Shown in pieces: positions 10,853 through 24,260 of a stretch of DNA of 64,000 bases (its first letter is position 1; each line of letters starts with the position of its first letter). Under the pieces are notes generated by a model, which was not told where the DNA came from, searched no databases, and worked only from the letters and a program-made list of their open reading frames with translations. The stretch is from Pseudorasbora parva. Taxonomy: Eukaryota; Chordata; Actinopteri; Cypriniformes; Gobionidae. The translations under genes and the position numbers were made by a program. The stretch covers positions 38,152,889 to 38,216,888 of the forward strand of contig NC_090189.1 in assembly GCF_024679245.1 (NCBI RefSeq). The letters run 5' to 3'.

Positions 10853-12590
10853 GGAAGGGCAAACGGCACCGCTTTTTGTTCGAGGACTCTCATTTATAGT
10901 TTTTGTTTGTGAAAGCTAATTTAAGTATATTTGATTAAGACGAAGAGTCTTTCTTTTCTTTTTTAAAGACGGTTTTCAGTATTTTGAGAGGTGGAAAAAG
11001 GAAAAGGCAAACCGCGCTCTCCGTACAGGAGAATATGAGAGACGTCTGTGGAGACTCGCAGTGTTTCTGTCACTCTGAAATTTCTGCTTTATGAATCAAA
11101 CTCTCACTTTTGCTGAGATTGAATGCGGAATGTTTCCGCGGGGAAACGTTTCGTTTCACTGTGCATGAGCAGATATCAGTAACTCACAACATTTGTGACT
11201 ACTGTGAATTTTTTTTGTTTTTAAATACCTAAATTGTTTCACTTTCTTTTCACAGTTTAATATGATTTTACATGAAACTTCATCTGCACTTTGTGCCACT
11301 TTGGTAGAATTTCTCCCGATGGATGCACACTTTTGGCATCGTTCCCATTAAAGGCATTTCTTCCTTTGGGAAGAAACAAAATGCCCTCATGATGTCAAAC
11401 ATTTAAAAAAACGAAACAACTAAACACTTTTGTATCTGCTCTCTAACGTTTAGGCAATATTTATCCCCAGGTGGATTTTTCCTTCTCAATATTAATGTGC
11501 CACTTCCTGTATATATATGGACTCTATAGAAGATTTATGTGGCACACTTCATTTTGGTCAGTGTGTCCGTGTTCATATTTATTTCTCACATCTAGGTGAT
11601 GTTCCAAAACCAAAAAGAGCTTTGGATGATGGTCTGAGAAAATGATTATTGTTAGTTGAGGTAGAATATGAACAGAGGTGTTGTGAATGTATTCAATATT
11701 GATTTACACTTCATTTACGCCTTATCGTCAGTGTACACCTGACGTTTTATGAGATTTGTGACACTTTTTTTCCCCTCCTTTTTTGTGTATATTTTGTAAA
11801 TGTTTGCAGTGGTAATGACTGTTCTCTTCATTATTTTAGCCGGTCGAATGATTGAATCGCATTCATAACTCTTAGAGGCTTATTTAAGTGAGCATATGAC
11901 TTAAAAACACAGTCTTATATAATTACACAATGCTTTGAAAAAAGAATCAGTTTTCTTGTTTTTTGACACTCCACTCATTTCAAAAGCCTGGTCCTGCAGA
12001 AATGGGTCGAGAAAACACCCGTTTCTGTAACCTTAGCATGCTGGCATATGTATGCGTGTGTTCATTTGAAAAAAAGAAAGAAAATATATGTATGTTTGCA
12101 TATATATTTTTTTAATGTTCATATTTACATACTTTGCTAAAATAAGATATAAGTTTATAGTTCCTTTTAATGAAGGACCAGTGTAAAACTTTCCTATGTA
12201 AGCTGTTGATGTGACGGTTAATAGCACGTTACTTTTTGCCCGCTCTTCCCGATCGATTGTACATATTATTGTCATAACCTCCACAATGATTTCTCGATAA
12301 CTCAGTTGCTCATTTAAGGTCTGGGAGGTCTTAATGTTGGTTTTGTACACAAGTCTGATAGAAGGACTCTGGACCGTGTGTGAATTTAAAGAATGGATTT
12401 TGCTCATTTGTACAAGCGTTTTACTACACCACATTAGTACGAAGTCATACATTTAGCGTAAATAGATTTTGACTTTATTACTGTTTATAAATTTAAATAT
12501 CTATGGATGTATTTTTCAGTTTTTTGTTTGTAAAATGAATTTCTAACAGTTGCATGTTTGCTAATCAATAAAGATAACGGAATGGGGGTG
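10853..12590 (+). other. rbm27: rbm27 3' UTR
   Basis: About 1.7 kb of non-repetitive AT-rich sequence after the stop codon, ending just after an AATAAA at 12567-12572. I saw no transposon in it, unlike the introns. Confidence 0.65.
12567..12572 (+). terminator. Polyadenylation signal of rbm27
   Basis: Canonical AATAAA in the context AATCAATAAAGAT, about 1.7 kb after the stop, followed by A-rich sequence. Confidence 0.6.
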
Positions 12591-13007
12591 AGCAAGAAGA
12601 ATATCAAGAAAAAAAAAGAAAAAAAAAATGAGTTTCAATTGGCTGAAAGTAAAACGATTCGCAACAAACAAAAAATGAAAAAGAAGTCTCAGTGAAAAAA
12701 AAGAGAGAAAAAAGGAAGAAAAAAAATCATGATCCATTCCAAGAATTATTCCCCTCTGAAACAGTTGTTTGTGTGTTTTTCTTTGTGATGGTGCTGCATA
12801 ATCAAAAAAAAAAAAAAAAAAACATTTAGTAATATTTAGTGTTTTTAAGAAATGGATGTTATCGGACTTTTGTTATCGGACTTCTAATATTAGGTTGTTT
12901 ATTAAGTGATTGTTTTAACACTTGAGGTTTACAAAGAGACTTTAAATGAGGAAATTGTTTGCAATGTAGGAGAGAATGGGATAATTTATGCATAATTTAA
13001 TATTTAC
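12591..13007 (+). other. A-rich intergenic sequence
   Basis: Several A-runs (up to 18) and GAAAAA repeats just after the rbm27 polyadenylation signal. No gene seen. Confidence 0.5.
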
Positions 13008-13082
13008 GAGGCATAATATTATGACCACTGACAGGTTAAATGAATGATTAGCTCTTCATATATGAGAATGATTATCTTCTTA

Positions 13083-13343
13083 TCTTCAGAGCAAGGCCAA
13101 AGGGGAGTACTTTGTACTAAAAGACCTTCCCCTCGAAGGCAAACCTGAGGAACTTCCTGTGTCGCCGAACGACCTGAATATGAAAATAAGCATCCTTCAG
13201 GTCTATCGAAACGAACCTGGGAAATGATAGACTTCAGTGTTTGCATTTTGAACCTCCCTATGATGAGGTAAATGTTAAAACTGCCGTCCATCTTCAGAAC
13301 CAAGAAGTAACAGCTGAAAAACCCTGCTCTATGTCCGAATGGG
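13083..13343 (-). mobile_element. DIRS reverse-transcriptase fragment
   Basis: Minus-strand reading gives broken pieces of a DIRS-type RT (LKKDGSFNIYLII, GRFKMQTLKSIISQVR, then RKFLRF-like sequence out of frame) matching the RT of the larger element at 53.4-54.1 kb. Confidence 0.55.
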
Positions 13344-13403
13344 ATATATTAGGCAGCGAATTAACATTTTGTCTTCATAGTTGATGTGTTAGAAGAAGGA
13401 AAA

Positions 13404-14325
<922 letters not shown>

Positions 14326-14859
14326 TCAACACAATATTAGGAAGATGGTCATAATGGTATGACTGATGGGTGTGTGCGTAGTTACACATCTGACAATAGT
14401 GGAGTTATTACAGAAGAGTATATATGAAATACTATCAGAAATATAAAAGGACAAATTTACAACATATCTGCATTTTAATGTCATTATTTTTATTTATTTT
14501 TACTAAACTATATAAAACATCATATGAAATCATTCAGGTTTGGGGCACATGGCCATATTTATTGGCAGATGGAGGTCTGTGAGATGTTGAGGGCCCGTGA
14601 GTATAAAAGGCCACCTGAGTTACACGCCATCAACTCTTTTGTCTGAAGGAGACATGCAGGCAAGACATGGCAACGAGACAGTTTCTCAGGGAACCGTTTT
14701 GCATAGGCAACCTGAGACATTCCCTTTCGATGTGGAACTTCAAAGCTGTGTCTTGTAGATGCTCTGTGTAACTCAATACACACTGTGCCATGCTGAAGGA
14801 ATGCCTGCCTCACTAAGCTGTGAATATACTCAAACAAAGTGACTCAGGACAAGGCTAGA

Positions 14860-15720
14860 GTGACGAGTGCATATGTGATTTGTGCAAAATGTTGCATAGT
14901 CTCTAGGCTACTCAAGGCCTCGAAACAACTCAAAACAACTTATTAACCTCTATATCCAAAGTACATGCCAAGCAATGGACAAGAGAGAAACGTGTTTCCT
15001 CCCTCTCTGCCAAATACTACTCCTTCAACCCTCACGGAGCACCAGAGGGGGATATCGCCTGAAAGCTTTCGGAGACTGACAAATCTTACAAATATAAGAT
15101 CTAACTTTCTTGCTGTCGAAATACAAACTGGAAGACGGAACACAATGAGCACAGTGCTGAAAAGGGGCGAAGCTACAAAACGTCTATAACGTATCATTTC
15201 TGAGTCTGAGCTCTTATTACACTAGGAAGCCAACATTTGTGAGATTTTCAACAGAATATTATGCAGTTTGATAGGAGAAACAATTTCAGGGTTGATATGC
15301 TATTACTGAAATGAGATGTAAGCCAGTCTGTCACTGATGGTTTCTTGACAAAAATGAATTTTATTAATAATTTGAATTTTAAGCTCGCTATATTTGAGTT
15401 CAAAACTTTTGTGTTTAGCTGTAAACTTATGTTTTGTGAAACTTCATTGGTTCACCCTTAACTGCCATATATCAGTGTATGCCAGGTATCTTTCTGGAAA
15501 TGTATTTTCCTCATACATCCGGCAAAGCTGAAATTACACAGCAGTTTACCATAAGATGTTACCAGATTTTACCATGTTCACATAGTGAACATGAGCAAAA
15601 CTTTTTGAAATTTTGTTTCTGCCATTTCTACTTAGTCATTCAAAATATTGATAACAAATTTAACATTTACTTGTAAACACACTATCTAAATGTGGAATAA
15701 ATTAAATAATATGGTTTTCG
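14860..15720. other. Intergenic, nothing recognised
   Basis: AT-rich unique-looking sequence without a convincing open frame or repeat family. Confidence 0.3.
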
Positions 15721-15725
15721 CCAAA

Positions 15726-15850
15726 GTACACTGTATTGTCAAAACTATTGGGACACTCCTCTAAATCATTGAATGCAGGTGTTCAAATTGGCCACAGGTG
15801 TATAAAATTAAGTACCTAGCCATGCAGATGCTTCTACAAACCTTTGTGAA
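15726..15850 (+). mobile_element. Tc1-like 5' end fragment
   Basis: ACTATTGGGACACTCC, CACAGGTGTATAAAATTA and GCATGCAGATGCTTCTACAAA-type blocks match, in inverse orientation, the Tc1 end at 26.37-26.53 kb. Confidence 0.55.
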
Positions 15851-15855
15851 CTGAG

Positions 15856-16425
15856 TCAGGCGCGTACTGGACAAAGCAGTGCCAAGGCTGGGTCTGCCTC
15901 CTCAAAGGGCAGCGTTTGCAGGTTCATCACCTGGTCCCTGAAGGGAGTGGTGGGTACCTTGGGCACATAACCGGGCTGGGTTCTCAGGATCACATGAGAG
16001 TTAGCTGGCCCAAATTCCAGGTACGCTTCATCAACCGAAAATGTCTGCAGGTCCTCAACCCTCTTGATAGAAGCCAGAGCAGTCAAGGGCTTCATAGACA
16101 AGAAATTCAGCTCTTCGGACTGCAGAGGCTCAAGGGGAGCCTTGCGCAGGGCGGATAAGACCACTACGAGGTCCCAAGAGGGTACTTGTAGAGGGTTAGG
16201 TGGATTTAATCTCCTCACACCTCTAAGGAACCAGCGCACCAGGTCGTGCTGTCCAACTGTTTTTGAATCAACCAAGTTATGGTGAGCCACTCTTGCGGCC
16301 ACATAGACCTTCAGGGTGGATGGAGACAGCCTTCTCTCCAACACTTCTTGGAGAAAGGAGAGCACGGACCCGATCAAGTATTTTGTGGGGTCTTCTTTTT
16401 TGTGGGGTCTTCGTGCCTTATGGTG
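15856..16425 (-). pseudogene. DIRS tyrosine recombinase fragment
   Basis: Reads VLSFLQEVLERRLSPSTLKV, YVAARVAHHN and later GYVPKVPTTPFRDQVMNLQT, the N-terminal and central part of a DIRS tyrosine recombinase. It ends at ALLCPVRA before the catalytic R-HxxR-Y region, so it is truncated. Confidence 0.7.
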
Positions 16426-17473
16426 CCCCTTCCCTAAAGGCTGCAACATACTCCGCAAGAACAGAGCAAAAATTTCTCGCTCCCAAGGCTGAGAACATAA
16501 TGACGTCATTTTGTTCTCGCAGCCCTGGTTTGGGAGTTCTCGCAGCTTGTTCTCGACACATCACCTGAGCAGAACTTGTTTCTTGCGGGTGTCCGAGAAC
16601 TAGTTTGTGATTGGTCAGACATTTAAAGTGGCCGTGGTTAATGCAGAGAAACGCAGATGATTGGCACCTGCTTTTCTCGTGAAGTATGAATGTACTGGCC
16701 ATAACAAACTTTGTTCTTGTTCTTGCCACCTCGAGAAAACAAACAAATTTCTTTTTTTTGCAAAGGTTCAGCACAGGTAGGTGCTGTCGCAAGGAGTATG
16801 CGTTTGGAGAACTAGGTCCTGCCGGGCCAGTGCGGGGTGACCACAAGGACCTGCTCCCTGATCTTGCACAGGAGCTGTGTGAGAAGGCTCACCGGGGGAA
16901 ACATATTTGTGTGGGTCCCGCAGCTAGCTGTGTGCTAGTCCATCCATATCCAAACATGTTCCCAAAACAGCTGAACCATCTGGGGATGGAGTCTCCATTA
17001 TCCCAGAAGATGCCGAAGCCAGTTCAGGTTTCCTGGGATGTAAATTGCACAAAGTGGCCTCAGATACTTCTGACTCCACAAGAGGAGGTGGAAGGTGAGT
17101 TGCGACATCTGGCAGGAGTGTTGATGGTTGATGTACGCTACTTTCACTGTGTTGTCTGAATGGACATGTACGTGCTTGCCCTTCAGTAGGGCTCAAACAG
17201 CGGTGCAGGCAAAGACATACAGCCAGCAACTCAAGGCAAGTCCGAAAATTTGGACTAAACCGCTCAATTCATATGGATACGTTTTAAAATCCCTTTAGGA
17301 ATGTTTTGAAGTGTCAAAGTGGTTATTGTGTAGCTGTCAACAGAGGTAAAGAAAGCTCTCAGATTTCATCCAAAAAAATCGTAATTTCTGTTCTGAAGAT
17401 TAACGTAAGTCTTACGGGTTTGAAAGGACATGAGGGTAAGGAATAATATTTTTTTTTTAAACTATCCCTTTAA

Positions 17474-17969
17474 AGGACAACTCCGGTGAGAAATTAACCT
17501 AGGGGTAATTAACAGATGGTTACCGAGTAGATGGTTCTCTGAGATGCGTTTTCATGAAAATCGAATGTAAAGAATTTTATCTCTAAAAATTAGTTTATAG
17601 CGCTTGTCTATGGGGCACAGGGCAGTGAAATTAAATCACGAGTTAATACCACCAATACGGCTCAAAATAGCCTCACACTAACACGGTAGCATAATGATGG
17701 TCCCTACATGCAAACTGAAGCATTGAGAACTTTGTAGGGACCCTCATTATGCTACTGTGTTAGTGTGAGGCTATTTTGAGCCTTGTTAGTGGTATTAACT
17801 AGCAATTTAATTTCACTAACCTGTGCCCAATAGACAAGCGTTATAAGCTAATCTGTTTTTAGAGATAAAACTCTTTACATTAAATTTTCTAGAAAACGCA
17901 TCCCAGAGAACGATCTACTCGGTAACCATCTGTTAATTACCCAGGCTCATTTCTCACCGGAGTTGCCCT
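17474..17969. mobile_element. Foldback MITE with TTAA target duplication
   Basis: 496 bp. Ends AGGACAACTCCGGTGAG and, inverted, AGGGCAACTCCGGTGAG. Nearly the whole element folds on itself (for example GCCTCACACTAACAC pairs with GTGTTAGTGTGAGGC). Flanked by TTAA on both sides, as for piggyBac- or Kolobok-type elements. No coding capacity. Confidence 0.8.
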
Positions 17970-17989
17970 TTAAGCGATAAGTCATGACT

Positions 17990-18695
17990 TCCGGTTTAAA
18001 TATGAAGTGACAAAGGCCAAATTCCTACAGTCATCCATCACTGAAACACCTGCAGATACAGCAATGATATGTGATAAAAGGATGTTGAGCAGCACAAATC
18101 ATGAAATGGCTAAGATGAGTCAATTATTGGAATACTCATTTCCACTATGTGGCCAATAATTAAGAAGTTTAAATCAACCGGAGATGATGACAATCTACCT
18201 GGAAGTGGATGTGTGTCTATATTCACCCCACTTGACTGATACTGTCAGGAAGCTAAAACTGGGCTGTGGTTGAATCTTTCAGCATGACAATGACCCAAAG
18301 CACATCTCAAAATGAACAACAGAACAGTCCACTGACCACAGAATGAAGGTTTTGCCATTGAAGTAACAGCCCCCTGACCATAAAAACCTGTGGGATGATC
18401 TGAAGAAGAGAGTCCACAAGCATATATCTCTGAATCTGAAGAGATTCTAGATGGAGGATTGGTCTCAGATCTCTTGCCGTATGTTCATCAGCCTTATAAC
18501 GCATTATAGGAGAAGATCCAGGCAGACCTGTTATCTTGGCAAAGGGAGGTTGCACAAAATATTAAATGAAGAGGTGCCAATTTGTTGTGAATGTTTTGAA
18601 TGAATAACAGATTTTAAAAAAACTGTAATAAATACAAACTGTCAGTTTTGCTCATGTTTACTAAGGGTGCCAATATTTGTGGAGCGCACTGTAGC
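17990..18695 (+). mobile_element. Highly decayed Tc1-like element
   Basis: Remnants of Tc1 transposase wording (CAGCATGACAATGACCCAAA, the QHDNDPK region, near 18280) and a terminal GGTGCCAATATTTGTGGAG near 18667. Many frameshifts and deletions. Confidence 0.55.
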
Positions 18696-18847
18696 TTATT
18701 ACACATTTCAATACCCTATTCTGTACATTTTCCACTGGATATTGGACACATTTTAATGAATGATACTTAACCATCTAATGTATTGAGTAATGCATGTAAC
18801 ATTTGTTCATTATAGCTACTTAATGCTTTTGCTTAATGTAAAAAAAC

Positions 18848-19037
18848 AACAACCATTTAAGGGTTATTTCACCAAAAAATGAAATTTGTCATTAACTCCT
18901 CACCCTAATGTTGTTCCACACCCGTAAGACACACAATTTAAGATATTTTATATTTAGTCCGAGAGCGTATCTAAGTGGAACAACATTAGGGTGAGTCATG
19001 AATGGCATACATTTCATTTTTGGGTGAACTAACCCTT
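18848..19037. mobile_element. Common fish MITE (GGGTTA-TTCACC ends)
   Basis: Inverted ends: GGGTTATTTCACCAAAAAATG at the left and CATTTTTGGGTGAACTAACCC at the right, with CCTAATGTTGTTCCAC repeated inside in inverse orientation. The inner block is shared with 836-860. Confidence 0.6.
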
Positions 19038-19205
19038 TAACATTTACATTTATGCATTTGGCAGACACTTTTACCCAAAGCAACTTACATTGCATTCAAG
19101 GTACAGATTTAACATTATTTTCAGTTCTTGCTTTCCCTGGGAATCGAACCCATGACCTTGGCGTTGCTAGCACCACGCTCTACTGGTTGAGCTACAGGAA
19201 AGCAA
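19038..19205 (-). mobile_element. tRNA-derived SINE (HE1/DANA-like V-SINE)
   Basis: On the minus strand: tRNA-like head with box A-type TAGCTCAACCAGTAGAGCG and box B GGTTCGATTCCC, then a tail with the conserved AAGTTGCTTTGGGTAAAAG and CTGCCAAATGC blocks typical of fish V-SINEs. Confidence 0.75.
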
Positions 19206-21130
19206 TAACTACTATTAAAAGTTGACTTTTAACTACCATTGAAAATCAAATGCTATACTTGTTAAAATTGTTGTTGGAGCCACAACTCAATAAGAAGGAT
19301 GTAAATAATGGAAAATTCTGCACATTTAACAATTCAGCATTCTAAATATTTGAACAATATTTTTATTCAGCTGCCGCTCATAACCTTGAGTTGTGTGGCG
19401 AGGCCTTATATTTGTGCAACAAATCCCGCCCATCCTACCCAAACTTTCAACACAGTGTAAAAGTTAATTTGGCTTCAGTGGCTTTGACATATTCAAATGC
19501 TCATGAATAATGCACAGCCACCCCTTACTTTGGGAAGCCAAGTGAAAAACACTCAGAGTCTATTTGATTTAATGCAAGCAGTGTTGATTGCCCCGTGGGA
19601 AGGCACGTCAACCACCAGCTTTACCCGCTCGTCATTCTCTCATCCCTTGCTGCTGGAGCGACAAGCACTCAGAGCCTGCTTTGAGCCTGGATACGAATGG
19701 AAATGGATGGAGCAAACATACTGACGACAACGGCGAGGTCATTCCGCAGATCAGAGCTATAATGCCTGCAGAAGAGCAAACTCCTGTCACAGCTCACCAA
19801 AACCAAATCAATAAAACATGTCACCTGAAATCACTGCCATGTTGTTGCCGGCTGATGACAAGCCCGCAAATACCATCGCAACCGTTAAATAATAAATCTG
19901 GGAGTTATTTTTTTTAGATGACAATGGGAGGCTTTGAGATGATGTGGGCAGATGCACGGCTATCAGAGTTAGAGACTTGTGAAGTCACGGTGAGGCTGAT
20001 CTTTCCATGCATGCAATGTGAGACCTGATGATACAGAAGCATCAGTCAGGTGATTTGGCTGTCAAGGCCCAGTGACACATAGTCACCATTTGGTTCTCAT
20101 CTCTTTAGTTCGTTTAACATGTGTTTGTTTGGTTCGTCTGCAATATACCTACACGTTATAATGACTTGGATGCTCCTTTCAATTCAAAAGTTTTTGTTTC
20201 TGCTTTTAAAAACAATTATTTATTAGTTTGCACTGTAAGTTACATTCACAAATAGTGACTCAACTAAAACATTAGGAAAAATGAGGATGAAAAAAACAAG
20301 TAGGCCTATTGTACTTTGATTAAACCATAAAATAAAAAACATTACAACAAAATTTTTTGTATGTTATAATAATTAATAAGTAATTTGAATGTTATTTTCT
20401 TATTTCATTTTATGTAAAAAAAATGTCAGTGTACTTATTCACCAATAATAATTCACCAAAATGCAAATATTATAGGGTAAATATTTGGTATTAAAGGTAT
20501 AAATTTCAAATATGGATGTCTGTACTGACCTGACATTTTTGTTTCCATTTTGGTTACATATGGTAATTAACAATGGATTATTTAATTACCTTAAATGTGA
20601 AATAGTCTAAATATTACAGAACACTAATTTTTTAACATCAGTTTACTACATTAGTTTACATGAACTAAGAATGAAAAATACTCCTAAAGCATTACCTAAT
20701 CACATTGTCACGATTCCCTGTGTCTATGTGTTCAAGGACTTTTATTTTGATTTTCTTTAGTTTCTGTGATTTGCCGATTTGTGATTGTCATCTTGTTTAT
20801 TTCCATAGATACCGTTGTTTGTTACCATGTCGACTAATTACCTACACCTGTCCTTCATTCAGCCTCTAGTCATTTTTTTATTTATTTAAATCTTTGTCTG
20901 CTCTTTGTCTTAAGTTATTATTTCAATTATGTATCTATGTTTGGTTCCTACAGTTGATTAAATGTTATTTTATTGTTCATCTGCATCAAGACTTTTATCT
21001 GGTTTATCAACAGCATGCACTGAAGTACTTTGCTTTTATAAAGCGGTAATCACACGATACAATTATTAAAACCAAAAATGTGTGTTATTATACTATTCAA
21101 AGTATAAATCATTAAATGCTATCCTTTTGC
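19206..21130. other. Intergenic; possible conserved stretch near 19.4-20.05 kb
   Basis: 19375-20050 is less AT-rich, non-repetitive, and has POU/octamer-like sites (CATGAATAATGCAC near 19502) and E-boxes. The rest (20060-21130) is AT-rich, with a stretch near 20.71-20.94 kb that looks repeat-like but is unassigned. No coding gene supported. Confidence 0.3.
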
Positions 21131-23740
21131 TTAAAAAATTGTTCCCATTCAGTCAGTCATGTTCGATGTTATGCCAATACTGACATAGTTGGGACTCGTC
21201 TGGTAGCCCAATCACCTTCAGGTGGTAACTCCTATCCCTACGGGCATGTAAGGCCGACTCGCACTCACTAAGTCATATTTTGCTTCAGAGCCTATCGGTT
21301 GTGAACAGCGATCACTCATTCATCCTTCACCTAAAGCCGGGTGCACACTGTGCACAGCACACTGACAAATTTTGCAGATCCAAAAAGATTCCTCTGATCC
21401 TTGGCTAAAATCTGACGTCTTTGGTCGTTAGTTTGACATGTTAATTGGCAGCCGTTTAATGACCACTGTGATCAAATTTTACCTCAGATGAAAATCTGTC
21501 AGTGTCAGAAGATTTGGCGCACAATCCTGCAGTGTGACTTCTCCTACGACGATTGTCAAATATCTCTGTTTTTTCAAGACAAACTATGACCAAAACGAGA
21601 GCTAGAGATTTCTTTGTAGCCAGCATTTCAGTCCCGAGTGTAATGCAGCTCACCGTCACCGAACGCGTCATTCGTTGATGATATAAAACTCTAGACAAGT
21701 TTTCTTGCGTGTCCGTTTTTAGCGCGCCTTCACTATCGTGCAGTCTGACATTAATGACAACTGAGATCTTACAGTGTGACATGGCTTACAGTGGCGATCA
21801 TGTTCGTACAGTCTGACAAGCAACATTCGCAAAGGATTTTGAAAAATCGCACAGTGTGCAGGACCCATAAAGTGGATTCCTGTTGTGAAAAACAGCAATT
21901 TTCATTGCAAAAAATAGCTTATTTCTGAGAAGATCTCTCCTGCCGGCGTAAGGACGGATTCAGCTTTGATTCACTTAATGAGAGAGCAGTCCACAGAGAA
22001 GTGCAGCATTTCACCCCTTCAGTGCTTCGACATGTAAGAGCAGTTGTCCTGGAAGAACAAGAACAGGCAGTGAGCATCTTTTTTAAAGATGTCTTTCTGT
22101 CGTTGTGTTTCTGGATGCACTGGATCGCTGCATCAGAGAGTGGGTTATTGTCCCCTAGAGATGCTTCACCCTCAGGGGTGACTGCTCACTTCCAAACGGA
22201 TTCAGAGTTTTTGGCCATGCTTGCCCAGCCTGCCGCAGGCATCCCACTTGAGTGGAACCCTCCATCTTGTCCGGAGCAATTACAGATAATCGGTCCTGTT
22301 GTGCAACCATTCTGGCGCGCGGTTCAAAGCTGCATTCCTCCTTTCTTCCCGCAAATGCATGAGGAGGTTCAGAGAGGTTCGTAGAAAGGCACCTTTTACT
22401 GCTCAAAGCAACTCTGCAGCCTCCTCCAATCTCTCTACCCTTGATGTCGGGGCTGCCAAGTGTTACGTGGAGATTCCACAGGTGGAGTGTTCAGTTTCAG
22501 TTAATTTATGCCCACAAAGTGCTGCCACCTGGCACAATGGCCTATAACACCAGTTCAAGGTCTGTAAGATGACAGCAGCCCTGGCTGCTAAGGCTTACAG
22601 TGCAGCTGGACAGGCCGCCTCCGCCTACATGCCACGGCCATCCTGCAAGTTCGTCAGGCAAAAGCTCTCAAATAGCTGTACAAGGGAGTTCTGAGCCAGG
22701 GTTGATGCAGGAACTGTGCACGGCAACTGACCTTGCCCTCTGTGCAACAAATTCATGGCACAAGACAATGTCCACATTAATGATCCAAGAGCACCATCTC
22801 TGGTTGGACCTGGCTGAGATGAAGGACATCAACAAAGATCCCTTTCTACACAAGCTCCAGCATGACCGGAGACCTCATCCCGGCCACCACGTCAAGCTCC
22901 CTGCAGGAAGGTGACACAACCCATAAACCCCACTAAACCCTTGATGCACTTTGGGACGCTATTCTTTCTGGGTTAGGTCCCAATGGTCCTCGCTGCTGTA
23001 CATCTGTTATCACTCTGGTGATCCTCTGGTACCACTCGCACGAAGCAAGGAGTGGAGTTATCTGGAGTCAGCAGTGGCTCAAGTTGCTTCCGTTCACTTT
23101 CCGGGCGAGCTCAATCGTGGGTCCGATGCACTCTTATAACAGCTCACGCACCCGGGAGAATGGAGACACCAGCCCCAGGTGGTCTAGCTGATCTGGAGTT
23201 GATTCGGGGATGCACAGTAGAGCTGTTTTTCTCCCATGAGTCCTCCCACTTCCAGTTGTTCTATTCTCTGATAGAGGGGACACTCGGAAAGGGCACACAG
23301 CTGGCCACAAGGCCTACACAAGTGTGCTTTCCTCCCAGTTAGTCTCTCAGTGTGGACAAGGAGCAGGTCTTGATGGTTGAGCCTCTTTGTGGTTCTTTCT
23401 GGTGTACAGAGAGCTCCCATTGAGTCAGTTGAGCTTAAGACCCTCTCTCTAAAGACAATGCAGGCATTTTTGGGTCAGCGAATCATGCCTTGAGTTCACA
23501 TGATTCTGTGGTCCCTAGCCTGTATATGTGCCCAAAGTTGCCACCACTCCTTTAAAGACCAGGGAGTGAACTTGCAAGCATTGTCCCTGGAGGAGGGAGA
23601 CCCAGCCCTTGCATTGCTGTGTCCCATTCGTGCACTTCATATATATGTCGACCGTACATAGAGCTTTATAAGCTCTGAGCTTTGTTTTAGAGGTCAGCAG
23701 AAAGGAAAAAGGCCATTTCCAATGAGAGGTTGGCCCACTG
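21131..23740 (+). mobile_element. Decayed DIRS-type retrotransposon, plus strand
   Basis: A 5' region with GTTCCCATTCAGTCAGTC (21145), then broken gag-like frames (22001-22915, including LAAKAYSAAGQAA-type wording shared with 54.6 kb), RNase H/MT pieces (near 23040-23240, SVHFPGELNRGSDALL) and recombinase wording to about 23740. Large internal deletions and many stops. Confidence 0.6.
21339..21869. mobile_element. MITE inserted in DIRS 5' region
   Basis: About 530 bp with inverted ends GGGTGCACACTGTGC and GGGTCCTGCACACTGTGC. Interrupts DIRS sequence (CACCTAAAG before, ATAAAGTGG after), suggesting an imperfect duplication. Confidence 0.6.
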
Positions 23741-23766
23741 GATAGTGGAGGCCATCACCTTGGCGG

Positions 23767-24260
23767 ACTTGTCAAAGCGAGCCGTGTGGGTGGTCATGTG
23801 GGTGAGCGGTTTGCTGATGTCATTGTTGTGGATCAAGTGGCCCATAGTAGTGGTGGGGTTATGGTATGGACAGTTGTATGTTATGGACAACGAAGTCAAG
23901 TGCATTTCATTGATGGCATTTTGAATGCACAGAGATACTGTGATGAGATCCTGAGGCACATTGTTGTGCCATGAACATCACCTCATGTTGCAGTGTGATA
24001 ATGCATGGCCCCATGTTGCAAGGATCTGTACACAATTCCTGGAAGCTAAAAAACATCCCAGTTCTTGCATGGCCAGCATACTCACCAGACATGTCACTCT
24101 TTGAGCATGTTTGGGATGCTCTGGATCGGCGTATACAACAGAGTGTTCCAGTTCCTGCCAATATCCAGCAACTTTGCACAGCCATTGAAGATCATCATAA
24201 GTGTAAATTGATGGACATATAGGACCATACCTCAACCAGAAAACTATTAAATACAAAACG
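23767..24260 (+). pseudogene. Tc1/mariner transposase C-terminal fragment
   Basis: Readable in pieces: VNVVDQVAHSGGGVMVW-like start, QVHFIDGILNAQRYCDEIL, then LAWPAYSPDMSLFEHVW (E region) and DALDRRIQQSVPVP. Frameshifts near 23970. No inverted ends found. Confidence 0.65.

Larger units (their letters stand above)
14545..17245 (-). mobile_element. Decayed DIRS-type retrotransposon
   Basis: Minus-strand DIRS remains in the expected order: methyltransferase/RNase H-region sequence at about 16800-17245, tyrosine recombinase at 15856-16425, and terminal repeat-like sequence (GAGACATTCCCTTTCG) at about 14700-14800. Interrupted by a Tc1 end (15726-15850), a repetitive insert (about 16425-16795) and unrecognised sequence (14860-15720). 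Confidence 0.6.

Noticed and set aside
19140..19205. tRNA gene on the minus strand
   Set aside because: Boxes A and B belong to a SINE head: the tail has the V-SINE blocks and the cloverleaf is degraded.
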